DNA of 64,000 nucleotides from Sorangium cellulosum So0157-2 (GCF_000418325.1 NC_021658.1:8570001-8634000), one strand, 5' to 3'. Positions 8,149 through 16,594 are shown, counted from the first letter of the stretch. Notes: generated from the letters alone by a model not told the origin. Numbers and translations: made by a program.

Positions 8149-8409
8149 ATGGCGATGGATGCCGAGGTGGTCGTCGTGGGGGGAGGTCCGGTCGGCCTGA
8201 TGCTGGCTTGCGAGCTCGCGCTCGCGCGGGTCCGGGTGCGGGTGCTGGAGCAGCGGCCCGCGCGGATGCAGGAGTCGCGCGCGCTCACGCTGCACCCGAG
8301 GACGCTGGAGATCCTCGACGGCCTGCATGACCCGCATGATCGTGACGGTGCACAAGGCGCTCGGCTCGAGCGACGAGCTGGCGGAGCTGATCGCCCGGGC
8401 GCTCCGTGA
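8149..8409 (+). pseudogene. FAD-dependent monooxygenase, N-terminal remnant
   Basis: The frame starts with a good ribosome-binding site (GGAGG) and encodes the first 57 or so residues of a PF01494-type hydroxylase: the FAD dinucleotide-binding motif VVVGGGPVGLMLACELA and the conserved ESRALTLHPRTLEIL. The similarity breaks off after ILDG at about 8320, and the frame then runs 30 unrelated residues into the methyltransferase before stopping at 8409. Normal members have 400-550 residues, so this is a remnant. A deletion fusing its 5' end to the downstream methyltransferase gene is the simplest explanation. It lies where the TetR regulator's target should be. Confidence 0.8.
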
Positions 8410-9057
8410 GTCGCGCTCCACGAGCATCGTCGACCTCTGCTCCGGGAGCGGGGGCCCGATGCTCGACGTCCTGGAGCGCCTGAACCGGAAGCCGGGGTTC
8501 GAGGGCGTCACGCTGACGCTCACCGATCTCTACCCCAACACGGAGGCGGCGGCGCGCATCAACGCCCGGGAAGGGAGCAACGTGTCGTACCGGACCACCC
8601 CGCTCGACGCCGCCGAGGTGGGCCGCGAGACGGCGGGGCTCAGGACCATGATCAGCAGCTTCCACCACATGAGACCGGAGAGCGCGCGGAAGATCCTGGA
8701 GACCGCCCAGAGGAGCCGACAGCCCATCTGCATCTTCGAGATCAGCGACAACAGCTATCCGGCGTTTCTCTGGTGGACCGCCCTGCCGGCCAATTTCCTG
8801 ATGTGCCTCCTCATCACGCCCCTGGCGAGGCCCGTGACGGCGCGGCAGCTCGTGTTCACGTACCTCTTCCCGATCATCCCGCTGTGCTTCGCCTGGGACG
8901 GGGCGGTCTCGAACGCGAGGACCTACACGCTCGAGGACCTGGACGAGCTCTTGCGAGGGCTCGGGGACGAAGGGTACCGATGGGAAAGGGGGTGATCGGC
9001 GGCAGGATGAAGAAGATCTACCTGCTCGGCATTCCCACCCAGGTCGCCGGCGACTGA
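8327..9057 (+). pseudogene. SAM-dependent methyltransferase, N-truncated and frameshifted
   Basis: From 8327 the frame encodes a class I methyltransferase: motif I is DLCSGSGGPMLDVL, followed by LTDLYPN, a hydrophobic pair of segments and FAWDGAVSNARTYTLEDL, typical of a membrane-associated family. The family N-terminus is missing: the first residues MTRMIVTVHKALGS match the middle of the usual lead-in, and there is no ribosome-binding site at the join with the monooxygenase remnant. The main frame stops at 8995 after YRWERG. The usual C-terminal KIYLLGIPT occurs in another frame up to 9057; restoring one G in the run of five G at 8987-8991 would give a continuous protein. A real frameshift or a homopolymer read error could cause this. 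Confidence 0.75.
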
Positions 9058-9281
9058 GCCGCTCCGACGCGGACGAACCGGTATGTACCGGTCGTACGGC
9101 GACCGGCGCTCGGTGGGCGGGCGGCCAGCGGCGCCGCGTCCCTGTCGTGGAGGTCTGAGGCCGGGTTAAGGTGAGGCCCTGGTTCGCGTTCCGGATTGCC
9201 CCCTACTATCGACGTGCGGTCATCGATGTAACGTTGGATGCGCAACCGCGATTCGCCTGTCCGGTTGCGGAGGGGAGCACG

Positions 9282-10442
9282 ATGACCGAAGCGAATGGAT
9301 CGCTTGGTTCGCTGGACGATTTCATCGCCCGCTCTACGGAGATGCTGTTCGTCGCGAGGGGCGACGGCGCGCTGTTGCGATGGAGCGACGCGCTGGGCCA
9401 GGCCGTCGGACCTGCGCTCGCACAAGGGACCACGTTGACAGAGCTCTTCCACCCGGAGGACCGCTGCACGCTCACGACGCGCTGGGAGCAGGTCCGCGGG
9501 GGCACCGCCCCCGTGGAGCTCCACGGCCGGATCCTGAGCGCGGAGCAGCGCTACAGGCCGCTCTCGTGCGTCGTGCGCGGCGCGCGCACGGACGGGCTGG
9601 TCTACGGCTCGTTCCGCGACGCGCCCCCCGGCGACGGCGCCCAGGGCGAGCTGGCCCGGCTGAGGGAGCGGGACCGGATCCTCGGCGCGCTCATCAACGC
9701 CCTCCCGATAGCGGTGTGGGCCATCGACGCCGATGGCACGTACACCTACCACGACGGCAAGGGGCTCGCGGCCGCCGGTCATCGCCCTGGACAGCTCGTC
9801 GGACAGAACATCTTCGCGCTTTACGGCGACATGGCGGGCGGCATCGAGCGCGCGCTGGCCGGCGAGGCGGTGCACGGGCTGTCGGAGGTCCACGGCTGTG
9901 TGTGGGAGAGCTGGATGGTCCCGCTCTCCGAGGCCGCGGGGCAGGTCCGCTCCGTCGTCGGGTTCTCGCTCGACGTGACTGAGGGCCAGCGCGCGCACGA
10001 GGCCCTCCAGACGAAGCTCGACGTGATCGAGGCGCAGCAGCGGGTCATCCGGGAGCTCGCCGCGCCGATCATCGAGGTGTGGGACGGCGTGCTGGCGCTG
10101 CCCATGATCGGCGTCGTCGACAGCGCGAGGACGGCCGAGGCGATGGAGAGCCTGCTCGAGGCGATCTCGAGCCGCGCGGCGCGCTTCGCGGTCCTGGATC
10201 TCACCGGCGTGCAGGTCGTGGACACGAAGGTGGCCGATCACCTGATCAAGCTCGTGAGGGCCATCCAGCTGCTCGGCGCCGAGGGGATCATCTGCGGCAT
10301 TCGCCCGAACGTGGCGCAAACGATGGTGGCGCTGGGGCTCGACCTCAGCGCCATCGTGACCAAGGCCAACCTGCGGGCCGGCCTCACGCACTGCATGCAG
10401 CGGCTGAGCCGGCGCCCGGCGGCGCCGCGATCGAGCCCCTGA
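9282..10442 (+). CDS. PAS-STAS protein, RsbR-like stressosome/sensory component
   Basis: A 386-residue protein. Two PAS-like regions are seen, the first around residues 10-110 (FIARSTEMLFVARGDGALLRWSDA) and the second around 125-245 (LINALPIAVWAIDADGTYTYHDGKG). The C-terminal 130 residues are a STAS domain starting at PIIEVWDGVLALPMIG and containing LDLTGVQVVDTKVADHLIKL, where the Thr/Asp region is the site phosphorylated in RsbR proteins. It should take part in a partner-switching or stressosome-type pathway that senses a small ligand through the PAS domains. No RsbT kinase or RsbS partner is adjacent. The ATG at 9282 was chosen for GGAGGGGAG upstream; an upstream frame from 9171 has no such site. 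Confidence 0.85.
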   Translation: MTEANGSLGSLDDFIARSTEMLFVARGDGALLRWSDALGQAVGPALAQGTTLTELFHPEDRCTLTTRWEQVRGGTAPVELHGRILSAEQRYRPLSCVVRGARTDGLVYGSFRDAPPGDGAQGELARLRERDRILGALINALPIAVWAIDADGTYTYHDGKGLAAAGHRPGQLVGQNIFALYGDMAGGIERALAGEAVHGLSEVHGCVWESWMVPLSEAAGQVRSVVGFSLDVTEGQRAHEALQTKLDVIEAQQRVIRELAAPIIEVWDGVLALPMIGVVDSARTAEAMESLLEAISSRAARFAVLDLTGVQVVDTKVADHLIKLVRAIQLLGAEGIICGIRPNVAQTMVALGLDLSAIVTKANLRAGLTHCMQRLSRRPAAPRSSP

Positions 10443-10446
10443 CCTG

Positions 10447-10466
10447 CGCGCCGCCCCCGCGGCGCG
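10447..10466. terminator. Hairpin between convergent genes
   Basis: A perfect 8-bp stem (CGCGCCGC / GCGGCGCG) with a loop of four C lies five bases after the stop at 10442 and before the convergent gene ending at 10533. No T-run follows, as is usual in this GC range, so the call rests on position and structure. Confidence 0.45.
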
Positions 10467-10532
10467 GCGCAGGGAGCGACACCAGCCCTGGCGCCGCGCG
10501 AGCGGGCGCCACGGAGGGCCGGGCGCCTTGGC

Positions 10533-11987
10533 TCAGAACAGCTCGATGTCGTCGAGCTCGAGGGACGCCGCCTGCCCCGCGGGCGTGCGCCAGATCAGGC
10601 CCATGACGTTCCACGGGTCGAGCGGCGCCGGCGTGCCCCACCCCTGCTGCTGCAGCTCCGACCAGCGCACTTCCACGGTGATCCACTCGGATCCGGACCA
10701 GAGCTCGGTTCCATGGTAGTCGAGGCAATTCGAGCAGTATCCGCCCTCGGGCACGGTGAGGAGCGAGCTGACCTCGAAGCGGATCGGGTAGGACTGGGAG
10801 CGCATCTTGAAGCGGATGCCCTGGAAGCTCGCCACGTTGACCGACCACGGGTCGAAGTCGAGCATGACGCCTGCGCCCCACTCGGTCGGGATCGCCGGGG
10901 AGTAAACGCCGAGCGCCGTCCCGGTGCCGGGCCCTGCCGACGGGACCAGCTCGAGGTGCGGGATGGTCGCGTCGTGGATCGCCACCCACGGCCCGGTGAA
11001 CGGCGGCGAGATGCCGGCGTACGGCGCGCCGCCGACGAAGTCTCCGTCATCGAAGCTCTCGATGAGGAGGGCCGGCGTCGCGCAGAAGGGCAGCCACAGG
11101 CATTCCGGATCGCTGCAGTCCGCGAGCCCGTCCCCGTCGTCGTCGTAGCCGTTGCTGCACGCCGCGTCGTTGTCCTCGCGCAACGGCGCGCAGACGGGCT
11201 GCCAGTAGCACTCCGGATCGCTGCAGTCCGCGTACCCGTCCCCGTCGTCGTCGTAGCCGTTGCTGCACGCCGCGTCGTTGTCCTCGCGCGGCGGCGCGCA
11301 GTAGGGCTGGTACTGGCACTCTGGATCGGTGCAGTCCGCGTACCCGTCCCCGTCGTCGTCGTAGCCGTTGCTGCACGCCACGTCGGTGTTCTCGCCATAG
11401 GACGCGCAGAAGGGCTGCCACTGGCAGTCCCAATCGTTGCAGTCCGTGTACCCGTCCCCGTCGTCGTCGTAGCCGTTGCTGCACGCCACGTCGGTGTCCT
11501 CGCTCAGCGCCGGCGTGTCGTCGACCCCGATGGCGATGTCGAGCGTCCCCTGGCCGACGGAGATGACATCGCCGTCCGACCGGAACTGAAACACGACCGT
11601 CGCCGCCGCGCCTTCGTAGATATAGACCGGCGTCGGGTTCGGCGACGTCAGCGCCGCCTCGACCTGCTGGTAGCCGCCGCCGGTCCATCGCTCGAGGATC
11701 CAGCCGGGCTCGAGGTACACGTCGTAGTAGCCGACCGGCAGCACCTCCGTGAGCACCGCCGTGTCGCCGTCTCCATGGACGAGCCGGTGCGTCGGACCGT
11801 AGAGGTTGAACCACGCCTGGGATAGGCGGTAGGTCGCGCCCGTGGCGCTGGTCCCGACCAGGGCGAGGCTGATCGAGCCGACGTCGGAAACCTGCTCGGC
11901 GACGTCCGGCGCCTCCGGTCCGCAGCCGACCGGGATCGTGAGCGCCGAAAGAACCGAGCAGACGAAGAGTTGTCGCAAGTATCTCAT
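10533..11987 (-). CDS. Lipoprotein with four MopE-like Asp/Cys repeats and a jelly-roll-like C-terminus
   Basis: A 484-residue exported lipoprotein; the signal peptide ends in TIPVGC (Cys22). Residues 40-155 form a beta-rich domain. Residues 163-306 are four repeats of 36 residues, each with ACSNGYDDDGDG, then ADC-DPEC and a Cys near the end. The DxDGDG loops resemble MopE or thrombospondin-type calcium sites, and the even number of Cys per unit suggests disulfides. The last 170 residues are beta-rich with FDDGDF, a run of Trp residues and a final LELDDIELF, resembling CBM11 or CIA30-type jelly rolls that bind carbohydrate. Myxobacteria carry many such surface proteins. The function is probably adhesion or polysaccharide binding outside the cell; the ligand is unknown. 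Confidence 0.85.
   Translation of the reverse strand: MRYLRQLFVCSVLSALTIPVGCGPEAPDVAEQVSDVGSISLALVGTSATGATYRLSQAWFNLYGPTHRLVHGDGDTAVLTEVLPVGYYDVYLEPGWILERWTGGGYQQVEAALTSPNPTPVYIYEGAAATVVFQFRSDGDVISVGQGTLDIAIGVDDTPALSEDTDVACSNGYDDDGDGYTDCNDWDCQWQPFCASYGENTDVACSNGYDDDGDGYADCTDPECQYQPYCAPPREDNDAACSNGYDDDGDGYADCSDPECYWQPVCAPLREDNDAACSNGYDDDGDGLADCSDPECLWLPFCATPALLIESFDDGDFVGGAPYAGISPPFTGPWVAIHDATIPHLELVPSAGPGTGTALGVYSPAIPTEWGAGVMLDFDPWSVNVASFQGIRFKMRSQSYPIRFEVSSLLTVPEGGYCSNCLDYHGTELWSGSEWITVEVRWSELQQQGWGTPAPLDPWNVMGLIWRTPAGQAASLELDDIELF
11070..11501 (-). repeat. Four tandem 108-bp units coding MopE-like repeats
   Basis: Four in-frame units of 108 bases encode the 36-residue repeats of the lipoprotein at 10533-11987. 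The core coding DDDGDG is nearly invariant at DNA level in all four, whereas the segment between the Cys pairs varies (CQWQPF, CQYQPY, CYWQPV, CLWLPF). The two distal units are the most alike. Confidence 0.85.
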
Positions 11988-12070
11988 GATGACTTCGTAT
12001 CAGAGACGCTCGCGCACGAAAAGCGCGTTCGGCGGTCGCGCGACGACGGCGCGCGGCCGTCTGGTGTCTC

Positions 12071-12105
12071 GTGCCGCATGCCGCGTGCCGCATGCCGCGT
12101 GCCGC
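12071..12105. repeat. Short 14-bp tandem repeat
   Basis: Two exact copies of GTGCCGCATGCCGC plus a half copy lie in the 209-base gap between two lipoprotein genes (11988-12196). The rest of the gap shows no gene. The repeat is upstream of the MopE-repeat gene and may be polymorphic. Confidence 0.6.
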
Positions 12106-12196
12106 GTGAGCCGATACGCTTCACGACCGGGGAGAGCCGCTCCGTGTCGGGAAATGTGGCGAGACATGCGCCCCGTGCCGTTGGCCCCCGGCCGCG

Positions 12197-12796
12197 CTAC
12201 TCGACCGCCTGGTCGATGTAATAGCCCACGTGCCCGCTCGGCACGCTCACCGACCCGCGCACCGGCACGAACGTCCCGGAAGGCACGATGTTCGTCGGGA
12301 CGCCGTCGGCGAGGATCTGGTACCACGTGAGCCGGGTGAGGCCGCTCTGGTTCTTGGTGATCCGGAGGTAAACGTTGTCCTTTCTGTAGAGGGCTCCGCC
12401 GCTCACCGGGTCCGTCTGGAAGGCCTCCCAGGGCACCTCCCTGGGCAGCGCGAAGCTCTGCGGGCCGCGCTGCGAGGGCGGGTAGCTGTCGCCGCCGCTG
12501 TGGGTGAACACGATGTTCTTGGCTCCGAGCGCCGAGAGGGCCGCCGGATCCACGTACCAGTATTCGGTGTTCGCCGTGTAATTGCCCATGTTCGCGCCGC
12601 CGATGGCCAGCGCCCTCGCGAACGGGACCCCGCCGACGCTCAGCTTGAAGAGCCGCCAGGCCCTGCCGTCCGGATCCAGCTGCGGCGACGCGACCTCGCC
12701 GACCTCCTCGGAGGCGCCCTCGTCCCCGAGGTAACAGCCGGGCGTGAAGAGGGAAGAACACACGATGACGCTGAGCAGAACCGACCGCAGTTGCAT
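12197..12796 (-). CDS. Predicted lipoprotein, unknown function
   Basis: A 199-residue exported protein. The signal peptide ends in the lipobox FTPGC at Cys21, followed by an acidic spacer (DEGASEEVGE). The mature part is beta-rich with GGANMGNYTANTEYWYVDP, FTHSGGDSYPPSQRGPQSF and a C-terminal GHVGYYIDQAVE; it has no further Cys. No known domain was recognised. It lies in the same orientation as, and upstream of, the MopE-repeat lipoprotein but is separated from it by 209 bases, so a shared operon is uncertain. Confidence 0.75.
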   Translation of the reverse strand: MQLRSVLLSVIVCSSLFTPGCYLGDEGASEEVGEVASPQLDPDGRAWRLFKLSVGGVPFARALAIGGANMGNYTANTEYWYVDPAALSALGAKNIVFTHSGGDSYPPSQRGPQSFALPREVPWEAFQTDPVSGGALYRKDNVYLRITKNQSGLTRLTWYQILADGVPTNIVPSGTFVPVRGSVSVPSGHVGYYIDQAVE

Positions 12797-13097
12797 AAAC
12801 TGGTCTCCCCGGAGTGTTGCTGGCGCTTTTTGTCGGCGCTCTGGCCGCCGCTTCGATCAACGCTCGTTAGAGCGCTGCGCGCAGCTCGCCTTTCAGCGCC
12901 AGCCGAGGAGCTCGATATAGAGGATGACGGATCCGCGCTCAAAGCCAAAGCAGGAATACCACCCTGTGCCGCACCAGCTACCGTGACGACGCGCTGCGCC
13001 GGCCGGCGCGATGTCCGGCCGCGGCCCCGGGCGGCTCGCCTCGGGGCCGCGCGAAGCCGTCGATCTCGTGCTGCGCGCGCAGGTCGCGGTCGACCCG
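12797..13097. other. Gene-free stretch
   Basis: 301 bases upstream of the lipoprotein at 12796 and downstream of the transferase stop at 13098. It should contain the promoter of the lipoprotein gene. No RNA gene, repeat or convincing open frame was seen. Confidence 0.4.
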
Positions 13098-13763
13098 TCA
13101 CCCGACGGCGCGCTGGGCGCCGGCGGGGAGACTCTCCCCGTGCCGCTGGGTCTCCCGGACGAAGCGCGCCCACTCCTCGTCGAAGGCGCGCGCCACGCTG
13201 GGGCGCGCCCGCAAGCGCGCCTGGTACGCGCGGAGCGCCGGCCAGGCCTTCAGGTCGACGGGCGTGACCGAGGACCAGTTGAGCACCGCGAAGAGGTAGG
13301 CGTCTGCGACCGAGAAGCGATCGAGCAGGAACTCCCGCCCTTCGAGCCGCCCCGCCACCCAGCCGAGGCGCGCGTCCGCCTTGGCGAGCGCGTAGCGCTT
13401 GACCTCGGCCGGGGCCGCCTTGTCGAGGAGCGGCACGTAGACCGCCTTGTGGAGCTCGGTGCCGATGAAGCAGAGCCACTGCTGGAGCCGCGCCCGACCG
13501 AGCGGATCCCGCGGCGCGAGCCCGGCTTCCGGGGACCGGTCCGCGACGAGCTGCAGGATCGCCGCGTTCTCGGTGAGGATCTCGCCGCCCTCGATCTCGA
13601 GCGCGGGCACGAGCCCGAGCGGGTGGACGGCGCGGAAGTCCGCGCCCTCCTCGGTCCGCTTCGTCTTCGGGTCGACCTCGACGAACGAGGCCTCGGCGCC
13701 GGCCTCGTAGAGCGCGATGCGCGCGGCGAGAGAGCATGCGAGCGGGGAGAAATAGAGCTTCAT
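13098..13763 (-). CDS. Beta-class glutathione S-transferase
   Basis: A 221-residue cytoplasmic transferase. The N-terminal thioredoxin-like domain starts MKLYFSPLACSLAARIAL, the beta-class signature with the active-site Cys at position 10, followed by VPALEIEGGEILTENAAILQLVAD, where the cis-Pro and the Glu/Asn contact glutathione. The all-helical C-terminal domain follows from about residue 85. It conjugates glutathione, or reduces disulfides and peroxides, on xenobiotics. AGGAGGT lies seven bases upstream of the ATG. The LysR gene at 13840 is divergent, 76 bases away, and is its likely regulator. A Gly/Pro-rich tail at the C-terminus is not typical. Confidence 0.92.
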   Translation of the reverse strand: MKLYFSPLACSLAARIALYEAGAEASFVEVDPKTKRTEEGADFRAVHPLGLVPALEIEGGEILTENAAILQLVADRSPEAGLAPRDPLGRARLQQWLCFIGTELHKAVYVPLLDKAAPAEVKRYALAKADARLGWVAGRLEGREFLLDRFSVADAYLFAVLNWSSVTPVDLKAWPALRAYQARLRARPSVARAFDEEWARFVRETQRHGESLPAGAQRAVG

Positions 13764-13834
13764 GAAGACCTCCTGACGGCGAGGAAGGTGCGCCTCGAGG
13801 GGCTGTGCGTCCAACGCATCGTCGTGATAGGATC

Positions 13835-13851
13835 TATGCGTGTCACGCATA
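13835..13851. promoter_or_regulatory. LysR-type operator palindrome
   Basis: An 8-1-8 perfect inverted repeat, TATGCGTG-T-CACGCATA, fits the T-N11-A pattern of LysR boxes. It lies in the divergent region between the transferase and the regulator and overlaps the GTG start codon (13840) of the regulator itself, so binding should also repress the regulator. Confidence 0.65.
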
Positions 13852-14808
13852 ACTTCTCTCCCCGCGGCCCCGGCCATCGGCCCGCGACCCCAGCTCGAGA
13901 TCCGCGATCTGGAGCTCGCCGTCGCGCTCGCGGCCGCCGGGAGCACGGCGGGCGCGGCGTCCGCGATGCACATCACGCAGTCCGCCGTGAGCCGGGCGCT
14001 CGCCCAGGCGGAGGAGCGGGTCGGCGCGCGCCTGTTCGAGCGCACCGCGCGCGGGGTCACGCCGACCGCCGCGGGCGAGCGGCTCATCGCGGGCGCCGGG
14101 CTCATCCTCGCGCAGCTCCGGGAGCTCGAGCTGGAGGTGGCGGCGCCCGCGGCCCCGACGACGCGCGTCCGCCTCGTGTGCGAGTGCTACACGGCGTACC
14201 GCTGGCTGCCCTCGGCGATGGCGAGCCTCCGGCGCCGGCTGCCCCGCCTCGAGGTGGAGCTCGCGGTGGAGCACACCCAGGATCCGGTCGGCGCGCTGGT
14301 CCGGGGCGACATCGACGTCGCGCTGCTCACCACCGCTCCGTTGCCGGGCCCCCGCGAGGGGGGCGGCGCGCTCGCGGAGCGGCCGCTCTTCTCGGACGAG
14401 GTCGTGTTCGTGGTCTCGACCTCGCACCCGCTCGCCGGGCGGGGGTCGCTCACGCGCGACCACCTGCGGAAGGGCCCGCTCATCACGTCGAACACGCCGC
14501 CGGCCGAGGCGCGCTGGTTCATGAGCGCCGTCTTCGGGCGACAGCGGCCCAGGCTCGAGTTCCTGCGCTTTCCGCTGACCGAGGCCGTCATCGACGCGGC
14601 GCGCGCCGGCATGGGCATCGCGGTCCTGTCGGAGTGGATGGCGCACGGCTATCTCGGGGACGGCGATCTGACGGTCAAGCGGCTCTCGTCCGGCCCGCTG
14701 CGCCGGCCATGGCGGATCGCCTGCCGGCGCGCGTCGGAGGACGCCGCCGAGCGCCTGAGCGCCGCGCTGGAGAGCTCGGCGCCGCGGCTCTACACCCGCG
14801 CCGGGTGA
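13840..14808 (+). CDS. LysR-family transcriptional regulator
   Basis: A 322-residue regulator with a winged helix at residues 20-80 (LEIRDLELAVALAAAGS, then MHITQSAVSRALAQAEERVGARLFER) and a periplasmic-binding-protein-like effector domain from about 105 to 300. The effector part is similar to MetR/CbbR-type members in layout. The start is a GTG inside the operator palindrome at 13835-13851, and there is no good ribosome-binding site; no other in-frame start precedes the helix-turn-helix, so the GTG is kept. It is divergent from the glutathione transferase, which it probably controls in response to an unknown small molecule. Confidence 0.9.
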   Translation: MSRITSLPAAPAIGPRPQLEIRDLELAVALAAAGSTAGAASAMHITQSAVSRALAQAEERVGARLFERTARGVTPTAAGERLIAGAGLILAQLRELELEVAAPAAPTTRVRLVCECYTAYRWLPSAMASLRRRLPRLEVELAVEHTQDPVGALVRGDIDVALLTTAPLPGPREGGGALAERPLFSDEVVFVVSTSHPLAGRGSLTRDHLRKGPLITSNTPPAEARWFMSAVFGRQRPRLEFLRFPLTEAVIDAARAGMGIAVLSEWMAHGYLGDGDLTVKRLSSGPLRRPWRIACRRASEDAAERLSAALESSAPRLYTRAG

Positions 14809-15043
14809 GCCGGCGAGCTGCTCCTCGGGACGTGCGGGGATGACGGAGGCGCCGAGCCAGGGCGCTGGGGGCCGGACGGACGGGTGAGGGCGGGCGGCGC
14901 GGGCGCCCTCGCCTGGGCCGACGCAGAAAAAAATATCGCCCGGCGTGTCGATCTCGCGGCCCCTCGTTCGTCGTGTCGACAGGGCGCGGGCTCACGCCGG
15001 TCGAGACGGTGCCGAGCCCCGCTCGGAGAAGGGAGACACGACG

Positions 15044-15472
15044 ATGCGGTTCATGATGCTGATGATCCCGAGGGGGTACGAGAGCGCGGCGCCGGGCACG
15101 ATGCCGGACGCCAAGGCGGTCGCTGCGATGATGAGGTACAACGAATCCTTGCAGAAGGCGGGCGTGCTGCTCGCGCTCGACGGCCTCCACCCGCCCTCGA
15201 TGGGCGCGCGCATCTCGTTCCCCGGAGGGAAGCCCCAGGTGGTCGACGGGCCTTTTGCCGAGGCGAAGGAGGTGCTCGGCGGCTACTGGATCATCCAGGT
15301 GAAGTCGAGGGAAGAGGCGATCGCGTGGGCCTCGCGCTGCCCCGGCTCGGAAGACGCGATCATCGAGGTTCGCCAGGTCCAGGAGCTCGCGGACTTCCCC
15401 CCCGACGTCCTGGAGGCCGTGGCCGGGCTCCCCGAGATGCTGGCGCAGCCGGCGCAGCGCATGGGGGCGTGA
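15044..15472 (+). CDS. YCII-related (DGPF-type) small protein
   Basis: A 142-residue protein of the YCII/DGPF family: MRFMMLMIPRGYES at the N-terminus, the name-giving VVDGPFAEAKEVLGGYWIIQV in the middle, and ASRCPGSEDAIIEVRQV at the end. The family forms ferredoxin-like dimers. In many genomes its members sit next to extracytoplasmic-function sigma factors, but none is adjacent here. Enzymatic function is not established for the family. The ATG at 15044 follows AGGGAGAC. The gene converges on argC, with a hairpin between the two. Confidence 0.88.
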   Translation: MRFMMLMIPRGYESAAPGTMPDAKAVAAMMRYNESLQKAGVLLALDGLHPPSMGARISFPGGKPQVVDGPFAEAKEVLGGYWIIQVKSREEAIAWASRCPGSEDAIIEVRQVQELADFPPDVLEAVAGLPEMLAQPAQRMGA

Positions 15473-15487
15473 CGCGTCGACCGCAGC

Positions 15488-15522
15488 GCGCCGGCGGGCG
15501 CGAGGCGCTCGCCGGCCGGCGC
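15488..15522. terminator. Hairpin between convergent genes
   Basis: A 12-bp stem with one mismatch (15488-15499 with 15511-15522, GCGCCGGC-type arms) and an 11-base loop. It stands between the YCII-like gene and argC, which end towards each other, so it may terminate both. Confidence 0.5.
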
Positions 15523-15550
15523 GGCGGCCGCCCCGCGCGCGGGGCCAAGA

Positions 15551-16501
15551 TCAGCCGAGGCCGGTGTCCTCCGGCGTGCCGAGCATCAGATTCAGGTTCT
15601 GCACCGCCGCGCCGGAGGCGCCTTTGCCGAGGTTGTCGAGGCGCGCGACGACCAGGATCTGATCGGGCTTGCCGAACACGAACACGTCGAGTCGGTTCGT
15701 GTCGTTGCACTCGAGGGCGCCCAGGTAGCCGTCGTCCAGCGCGCCCTGGCCGCCGAGCGGCATCACCCGGATGAACGGCTCGCCGGCGTAGTACGACGCG
15801 TAGAGCTCGTGCACCGACGCGGGCGTCGCCGGTCGGCTCAGGGCGTCCACGAAGAGCGGCACCGAGACGAGCATGCCCTTGTAGAAGTCGCCGACGACCG
15901 GCTGGAAGAGCGGCGCCCGCTCGAGCCCGGCGACGGCGCGCATCTCCGGCAGGTGCTTGTGCTGCAGGGTGAGCCCGTACGGGCGCGCGCTGCGGAGCTG
16001 CTCGCGGCGGGCCGGGTCGGCCTGCTCGTAGGCCTGGATCATCTTGCGCCCGCCGCCGCTGTAGCCGGTGAGCGAGTGAGCGACCACGCGGGCGTCCCGG
16101 GGCAGGAGCCCCTGGTCGACCAGCGGGACCACGAGCGCGAGGAACCCGGTCGCGTGGCACCCGGGGACGGCGACGCGCCGCGCGCGCCGGACGGCCTCGC
16201 GCTGCCCGGGTCGGAGCTCCGGGAAGCCGTACACCCAGCCGTCGGCGGTGCGGTGCGCGGTGCTCGGATCGATGACGCGCGTGCTCGGGTTCTCGATCAT
16301 GCCGATGGACTCGCGGGCGGCGTCGTCGGGCAGGCACGTGATGAGCAGATCCGCCTCGTTGATCATCGCGCGGCGCGCCGCCGGGTCCTTGCGCCGCTCC
16401 GGATCGATCTCGAGCAGCTGGAGGTCGCGGCGGCCCTGCAGCCGCTCGCGGATCTGGAGCCCCGTCGTCCCTTCCTGCCCGTCGATGAACACCCGATGCA
16501 T
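15551..16501 (-). CDS. argC: N-acetyl-gamma-glutamyl-phosphate reductase, short form
   Basis: A 316-residue enzyme of the type 2 (short) ArgC family. It reduces N-acetylglutamyl phosphate to the semialdehyde with NADPH in arginine synthesis. The start MHRVFIDGQEGTTGLQIRERL carries the nucleotide-binding turn, the catalytic Cys is in VPGCHATGFLALVVPL, and HKHLPEM and LDNLGKGASGAAVQN are further conserved blocks. The ATG at 16501 was chosen over one at 16516, which would add five residues. No other arginine genes are in the window, so it is a stand-alone locus. It is divergent from the M20 peptidase, which could act on an N-acylated amino acid in the same pathway; this is inference. Confidence 0.92.
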   Translation of the reverse strand: MHRVFIDGQEGTTGLQIRERLQGRRDLQLLEIDPERRKDPAARRAMINEADLLITCLPDDAARESIGMIENPSTRVIDPSTAHRTADGWVYGFPELRPGQREAVRRARRVAVPGCHATGFLALVVPLVDQGLLPRDARVVAHSLTGYSGGGRKMIQAYEQADPARREQLRSARPYGLTLQHKHLPEMRAVAGLERAPLFQPVVGDFYKGMLVSVPLFVDALSRPATPASVHELYASYYAGEPFIRVMPLGGQGALDDGYLGALECNDTNRLDVFVFGKPDQILVVARLDNLGKGASGAAVQNLNLMLGTPEDTGLG

Positions 16502-16594
16502 GGTGGGCGCTTCCATACGCCGAGCGCGCCCGCGGGACCAGCGCTTCGCGCGCCCGAGGGCGGCGGTCGCCGGCGCGGGTGGTACCATCGCGGC

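Noticed and set aside
9007..9057. A 16-residue peptide gene starting MKKIYLLGIPT
   Set aside because: The sequence is the expected C-terminus of the methyltransferase after a frameshift, so it is a gene fragment rather than a separate peptide.
11030..11520. DNA repeats in the MopE-like gene as a mobile-element or recombination signal
   Set aside because: The units are in frame, code a known type of Asp/Cys repeat and show no terminal inverted repeats or target duplication.
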